A DNA stretch of 58,440 nt from Prauserella cavernicola. GTDB taxonomy: Bacteria > Actinomycetota > Actinomycetes > Mycobacteriales > Pseudonocardiaceae. The stretch covers positions 209,770 through 268,209 of the forward strand of contig NZ_JAENJH010000010.1 of the NCBI RefSeq assembly GCF_016595675.1, given 5' to 3'. The position numbers and the translations under genes are program-made. The notes under the pieces are model-generated. The model did no database searches, was not told where the DNA came from, and was given only the letters and a program-made list of their open reading frames with translations. Positions 49,728 to 58,440 of this stretch are shown piece by piece (within the stretch, counting starts at the first letter, position 1; each line of letters begins with the position of its first letter).

Positions 49728-50643
49728 CCGGGGCCGAATCGTTGGTGCCCGCGGACGAACGGCTGGCGACCGCCGCGGAGAAGGCGGGCGTGCTGATCGA
49801 GGCGCTGCCGTGGCTGCAGCGGTTCCACGGCGCCACCGTGGTGATCAAGTACGGCGGCAACGCCATGATCGACGACGACCTCAAGCGGGCTTTCGCGCAG
49901 GACATGGTGTTCCTGCGGATCGCGGGCCTGCGGCCGGTGGTGGTCCACGGCGGCGGTCCGCAGATCACGTCGATGCTGGGCAGGCTCGGCATCGAGGGCG
50001 AGTTCAAGGGCGGGCTGCGCGTCACCACCCCGGAGACGATGGACGTGGTCCGCATGGTGCTGGTGGGCCAGGTCAGCCGTGAGCTGGTGGGACTGATCAA
50101 CACGCACGGCCCGTACGCGGTCGGCATCTCCGGCGAGGACGGCCAGCTCTTCACCGCGGAGCGCAAGCACGCGACGGTGAACGGCGAGGCCGTGGACGTC
50201 GGCCTCGTCGGTGAGGTGGCCAGCGTCAACCCGGACGCCGTGCTGGACATCGTCAACGCGGGCCGGATCCCGGTGGTGTCCACCGTGGCGCCCGACATCG
50301 ACGGCGTGGTGCACAACGTCAACGCCGACACCGCCGCCGGAGCGCTCGCCGCGGCTCTGGGCGCGGAGAAGCTCGTGGTGCTCACCGACGTCGAGGGCCT
50401 GTACGCGAACTGGCCCGACCGCTCGTCGCTGATCGACCGCATCGAGGCCGACCGGCTCGAGCAGCTGCTGCCGGAGCTCGCCAGCGGGATGATCCCGAAA
50501 ATGGAGGCGTGCCTGCGCGCGATCGAGGGCGGCGTCAGCAGGGCGCATGTCATCGACGGCAGGATCGCGCACTCGGTTCTGCTCGAAGTGTTCACGTCGC
50601 GGGGCATCGGCACGATGGTCCTGCCGAGAGACGGGGGAGCGTA

Positions 50644-50644
<1 letters not shown>
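49724..50644 (+). CDS. argB: Acetylglutamate kinase
   Basis: 306 residues of the amino-acid kinase fold: [10 protein letters not shown] (phosphate-binding Lys), [11 protein letters not shown], and [30 protein letters not shown]. It phosphorylates N-acetylglutamate and is usually the arginine-inhibited step; the N-terminal helix ([23 protein letters not shown]) is the kind that permits hexamer formation and feedback inhibition. The ATG overlaps the argJ stop by four bases. Confidence 0.97.
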
Positions 50645-52793
<2,149 letters not shown>

Positions 52794-52797
<4 letters not shown>

Positions 52798-53304
52798 GCA
52801 GAGCCGCCCGCCAGGCAAGGATCACCGAGCTGGTGTCCACAATGGCCGTGCGCAGCCAGACTGAGCTCGCGAAGCTGCTGGCCGCCGAAGGCATCGACGT
52901 CACGCAGGCTACCTTGTCCAGAGACCTCGATGAGCTGGGTGCGGTGAAGCTGCGGGGCGCGGACTCCGGTGCGCCGGTGTACGTGATCCCGGAGGACGGC
53001 AGCCCGGTGCGAGGGGTGCAGGGTGGCACGTCACGGCTGTCGCGGCTGCTGGCCGAGCTGATGGTCTCGGTGGACGCCTCGGGCAACCTGATGGTGCTGC
53101 GGACCCCTCCCGGGGCCGCGCAGTTCCTGGCCAGTGCGATCGACAGGGCGGCGTTGGAAGAGGTCGTCGGCTCGATCGCGGGCGACGACACGGTGGCGGT
53201 GATCGCCAGGGAACCGCTGTCGGGCAAGGACCTGGCAGACCGCTTCGCCGGCATGGCGCAGCGATCGTCTACTTCGGACGTAAACGGTAGTGAGGAGAAC
53301 AACC

Positions 53305-53312
<8 letters not shown>
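52794..53312 (+). CDS. argR: Arginine repressor ArgR
   Basis: 172 residues. N-terminal winged helix domain ([48 protein letters not shown]) and a C-terminal arginine-binding hexamerisation domain ([16 protein letters not shown], then [13 protein letters not shown]). It should repress the operon at the ARG box before argC. RBS CGGAGGCG precedes the ATG. Its last eight bases overlap argG. Confidence 0.96.
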
Positions 53313-55958
<2,646 letters not shown>

Positions 55959-56055
55959 TCGCTCGCCCCGGCGGGCTCTTAGAGTGTCGGCTGGCCTGTC
56001 CGACCGAGACCGCTGGGGGAACCGTGCCGTTGCCGACCGAGAGGTCCGGGTCGCG

Positions 56056-56673
56056 ATGAGCCGTCAGCTCACGCGGGACGAGCTCGCGATCGATCCGGTC
56101 GAGCTGGCCCGGCGGCTGCTGGGCCGCGTGCTGGAGTCGCGCAGCGAGCAGGGCACCGTGCGGGTCCGGCTCGCCGAGGTCGAGGCCTACCGCGGGCTCG
56201 ACGACCCGGCGTCGCACTGCTATCGGGGCCGGACCCCGCGCAACGAGGTCATGTGGGGCCCGGCCGGGCACCTGTACGTCTACTTCGTCTACGGCATGCA
56301 TTTCTGCGCCAACATCGTCGGGCTCACCGAGGGACAGCCCGGCGCGGTGCTGCTGCGAGCGGGCGAGGTGGAGACGGGCAGCGAGCTCGCGAGGATGCGA
56401 CGTCCGACCGCGAGGGGCAACGGCGCGGTCGCGAAGGGCCCCGCCGTGCTCACGTCGGTGCTCGGCGTGGACAGGGCGCACAACGGCATCGACCTCACCG
56501 ATCCGGACTCGTCCGTGCGGCTCTTCGACGGCACCCCGGTGCCCGAGGAGCGGATCCGCACCGGCCCCCGGGTCGGGGTGGCGGCGGCGATGGACATCCC
56601 CTGGCGGTTCTGGATCGACGGCTCTCCCGCGGTCGGCACCTACCGGCGCGGCGGCCGGGTTCGCGCCCGCTGA
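56056..56673 (+). CDS. 3-methyladenine DNA glycosylase (AAG/MPG family)
   Basis: 205 residues from the ATG at 56056. AAG-type motifs: [29 protein letters not shown] with the catalytic Glu, [16 protein letters not shown], and AVLLRAGEV. Removes alkylated purines such as 3-methyladenine and hypoxanthine. A second alkylation-repair glycosylase (AlkD-like) is 9 kb upstream. It stands between argH and tyrS, a recurrent position in actinobacteria. Confidence 0.93.
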   Translation: MSRQLTRDELAIDPVELARRLLGRVLESRSEQGTVRVRLAEVEAYRGLDDPASHCYRGRTPRNEVMWGPAGHLYVYFVYGMHFCANIVGLTEGQPGAVLLRAGEVETGSELARMRRPTARGNGAVAKGPAVLTSVLGVDRAHNGIDLTDPDSSVRLFDGTPVPEERIRTGPRVGVAAAMDIPWRFWIDGSPAVGTYRRGGRVRAR

Positions 56674-56707
56674 CCGGCGCCGCGAGGCGTGGGGGAAAAT
56701 CCAGTGC

Positions 56708-57982
56708 GTGACTGAGCACATTCTTGACGAGCTGGCCTGGCGAGGGCTGATCACGCAGTCCACCGACCTCGACGCGCTGCGGCGCGATCTGGACGCGGGT
56801 CCGGTGACGGTCTATATCGGGTTCGACCCGACCGCGCCGAGTCTGCACGCCGGCCATCTCGTGCAGATGCTCGTCCTGCGGAGGTTCCAGAACGCGGGGC
56901 ATCGGCCCGTGCTGCTCGCGGGTGGGGGTACCGGGCTCATCGGCGACCCCCGTGACGTCGGAGAGCGCACGCTCAACTCGGAGGAGACGGTCCGGGAGTG
57001 GGCCGAGCGGCTGCGCGGCCAGCTGGCGACGTTCGTCGACTTCGACCACGCCGATGTGCCGCCCATCGAGGTCAACAACCTCGACTGGCTCGGGACCATG
57101 TCCGTCCCCGTGTTCCTGCGCGACATCGGCAAGTACTTCTCGGTCAACACGATGCTGGCGCGCGAGACCGTCAAGCGCAGGCTCGAGGGCGACGGCATCT
57201 CCTACACCGAGTTCAGCTACATGCTGCTGCAGGCGACGGACTACCGGGAGCTCTACGAGCGGCACGGTGTGAAGCTGCAGATCGGCGGCTCCGACCAGTG
57301 GGGCAACATCGTCGCGGGCGTCGACCTGGTGCGCCGTACCCACGGCGCGCAGGTGCACGCGGTGACCACTCCGCTGGTGACCGACTCCGAGGGACGCAAG
57401 CTCGGAAAGTCCACGGGCGGCGGCAACGTGTGGCTCGATCCGCAGATGACCACGCCGTACGCCTGGTACCAGTACTTCCTCAACCTGCCGGACGCGAGCG
57501 TCGTGGAGTACCTGAAGCTGCTGACCTTCCTGGGGCAGGAGGAGATCGCCGAGCTCGAGGCGGCGACCACCGAACGGCCCGCGGCCCGGCTGGCGCAGCG
57601 CAGGCTGGCGCAGGAGCTCACGGACCTGGTGCACGGCGAGGAGCAGACGCGGCAGGTGATCGCCGCGAGCCAGGCGCTCTTCGGCAGGGGAGAGCTGGGC
57701 GAGCTCGACGAGCCGACGCTCGACGCGGCCCTGGCCGAGATCCCCACCGGTGAGGTCACGCTGTCCGATGAGCCGACGATCGTCGACCTGCTCGTCGCGG
57801 GCGGTCTCGTCGACAGCAAGGGAGCCGCGCGCCGCACCGTCAAGGAGGGCGGAGCGTACGTCAACAACGCCAAGATCGCCGCGGACGACTGGCGGCCGAG
57901 CGCGGACGACGCGTTGCACGGACGATGGCTCGTGGTGCGCCGCGGCAAGCGGAACCTCGCCGGCGTGCGCGTCGTGGCCTGA
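56708..57982 (+). CDS. tyrS: Tyrosyl-tRNA synthetase
   Basis: 424 residues from a GTG at 56708. Class I synthetase: HIGH-type motif SLHAGHL (~45-51), [20 protein letters not shown], and the KMSKS-type KLGKS (~232). The C-terminal S4 domain (~355-424, [21 protein letters not shown]) binds tRNA. Charges tRNA-Tyr. The 34-base gap upstream leaves no room for a T-box. Directly followed by the rRNA operon leader. Confidence 0.97.
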   Translation: MTEHILDELAWRGLITQSTDLDALRRDLDAGPVTVYIGFDPTAPSLHAGHLVQMLVLRRFQNAGHRPVLLAGGGTGLIGDPRDVGERTLNSEETVREWAERLRGQLATFVDFDHADVPPIEVNNLDWLGTMSVPVFLRDIGKYFSVNTMLARETVKRRLEGDGISYTEFSYMLLQATDYRELYERHGVKLQIGGSDQWGNIVAGVDLVRRTHGAQVHAVTTPLVTDSEGRKLGKSTGGGNVWLDPQMTTPYAWYQYFLNLPDASVVEYLKLLTFLGQEEIAELEAATTERPAARLAQRRLAQELTDLVHGEEQTRQVIAASQALFGRGELGELDEPTLDAALAEIPTGEVTLSDEPTIVDLLVAGGLVDSKGAARRTVKEGGAYVNNAKIAADDWRPSADDALHGRWLVVRRGKRNLAGVRVVA

Positions 57983-58372
57983 TCCCCGCAGCGGGGTCCC
58001 TGACCTGCGGTTACGTAGTTAAGGGACCCCCCTGTGAAAGGGGTTCTGAGGCGGTGTAATGTTCTCTTCGTTGCCGGGGAGACCGGGCCGGTGGGAAACC
58101 ACAGGGCGCGGGTTACCAGGCTGAGGAATGCGAACCAAGCTTCTACTGTTGTGGTAGAGTGGGCGTTCCTCGATGGAGCGACAAGCCCCCAGATAGGCCG
58201 CAAGGTTTTAGCTGGGTATACTGGCGCCCCGAATAGCTGGAAATGCAACTTTGTGTTGTTTGAGAACTCAACAGTGTGTTTGTGAGCTTGTAGTCTTTGA
58301 GTTTGGCTCGCCTTTTTTGGTGGGTTTGCTTGAGGCTATATGTTGAATATAGCCAGGTTTTTCTCTAATGCA
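57983..58372 (+). promoter_or_regulatory. Leader and promoter region of the rRNA operon
   Basis: 390 bases without a gene. A 9-bp inverted repeat, GGGGTCCCT (57993-58001) and AGGGACCCC (58022-58030), is probably the tyrS terminator. Several -10-like hexamers (TAATGT 58057, TAGAGT 58155, TATACT 58217) suggest tandem rRNA promoters, but none has a convincing -35. At about 58254-58273 the segment TGTTTGAGAACTCAACA matches the conserved motif found before actinobacterial 16S genes (antitermination/processing region). The last ~100 bases are AT-rich compared with the rest of the window. Confidence 0.7.
58334..58362 (+). terminator. Terminator-like hairpin in the rRNA leader
   Basis: Exact 8-bp arms GGCTATAT (58334-58341) and ATATAGCC (58347-58354), five-base loop, followed two bases later by GTTTTT. 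The form is that of an intrinsic terminator, but it sits ~18 bases before the 16S start, so it must be read through or act as a processing stem in the precursor rRNA. Confidence 0.55.
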
Positions 58373-58440
58373 TTGTTGGAGAGTTTGATCCTGGCTCAGG
58401 ACGAACGCTGGCGGCGTGCTTAACACATGCAAGTCGAACG
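58373..58440 (+). rRNA. rrs: 16S ribosomal RNA (5' end only)
   Basis: The last 68 bases hold the conserved 16S start: AGAGTTTGATCCTGGCTCAG from 58380, then the GACGAACGCTGGCGGCGTGC block and ACACATGCAAGTCGAACG. By analogy with E. coli (AGAGTTTGATC at position 8) the mature 5' end is near 58373. The gene continues beyond the window. Confidence 0.98.

Noticed and set aside
56674-56707. T-box or other tRNA-sensing leader before tyrS
   Set aside because: Only 34 bases separate tyrS from the upstream gene; no room for a T-box.
58057-58222. Defined rRNA promoters
   Set aside because: TAATGT, TAGAGT and TATACT hexamers were seen but no good -35 at the right distance, so no single promoter is called as a separate feature.

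Overview
The window comes from a high-GC actinobacterium, most likely a member of the Pseudonocardiales (Saccharomonospora, Prauserella or Amycolatopsis type). The pointers are a strong G/C bias at third codon positions, many GTG starts, an ESX/type VII accessory locus with EspG and a DUF3558 lipoprotein, a two-domain geosmin synthase, an actinobacterial arginine cluster (argCJBDF-argR-argGH), and an actinobacterial 16S rRNA 5' end just after tyrS. The genus is an inference; no database search was possible.

Layout. (1) 1-3206: end of an ESX-associated locus (helical protein, DUF3558 lipoprotein, PPE/EspB-like Gly-rich protein, EspG chaperone). (2) 3267-9716: VOC protein, PhyH dioxygenase, cyanase, then a minus-strand set of enoyl-CoA hydratase, ABC-2 permease and an unusual secreted-hydrolase/ABC-ATPase fusion. 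(3) 9835-13016: yybP-ykoY (Mn2+) riboswitch, its TerC-family target and an S9 peptidase. (4) 13013-14289: RES-domain toxin with DUF2384-like antitoxin. (5) 14447-21150: toroid-fold protein, AraC regulator, histidine phosphatase, UPF0014 permease, ArsR plus a four-domain SRPBCC protein, and a secreted M14 zinc carboxypeptidase. (6) 21359-24987: geosmin synthase, a Phd/PIN toxin-antitoxin pair behind a perfect inverted repeat, and an MBL hydrolase. (7) 25077-29650: acyltransferase 3, uvrA, SRPBCC protein. (8) 29671-33570: DctA-type transporter divergent from a CitA/DcuS-like two-component system.

(9) 33575-40089: a coherent D-amino-acid or related catabolic locus. On the minus strand lie a D-serine dehydratase/D-threonine aldolase-like enzyme, an N-acyl-D-amino-acid deacylase and a GntP-type permease. 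Divergent from them are a KDG-type sugar kinase, an IclR regulator and RidA. Palindromes in the divergent region are candidate IclR operators. (10) 40096-46585: DUF1844 protein, the translation cluster infC-rpmI-rplT, a TrmH methyltransferase, and pheS-pheT. infC apparently starts at a rare ATC codon, and PheT carries an acidic insertion. (11) 46672-57982: AlkD-like glycosylase, the complete arginine operon with a promoter and ARG box that predict a leaderless argC mRNA, a 3-methyladenine glycosylase and tyrS. (12) 57983-58440: rRNA leader and the first bases of 16S rRNA.

I saw no IS element, phage gene, CRISPR array or tRNA gene. The least ordinary items are the hydrolase-ABC fusion, the four-fold SRPBCC protein, the D-amino-acid locus with its modified deacylase, the two toxin-antitoxin modules, and several RNA-level features (riboswitch, ATC start, leaderless argC, rRNA leader hairpin).
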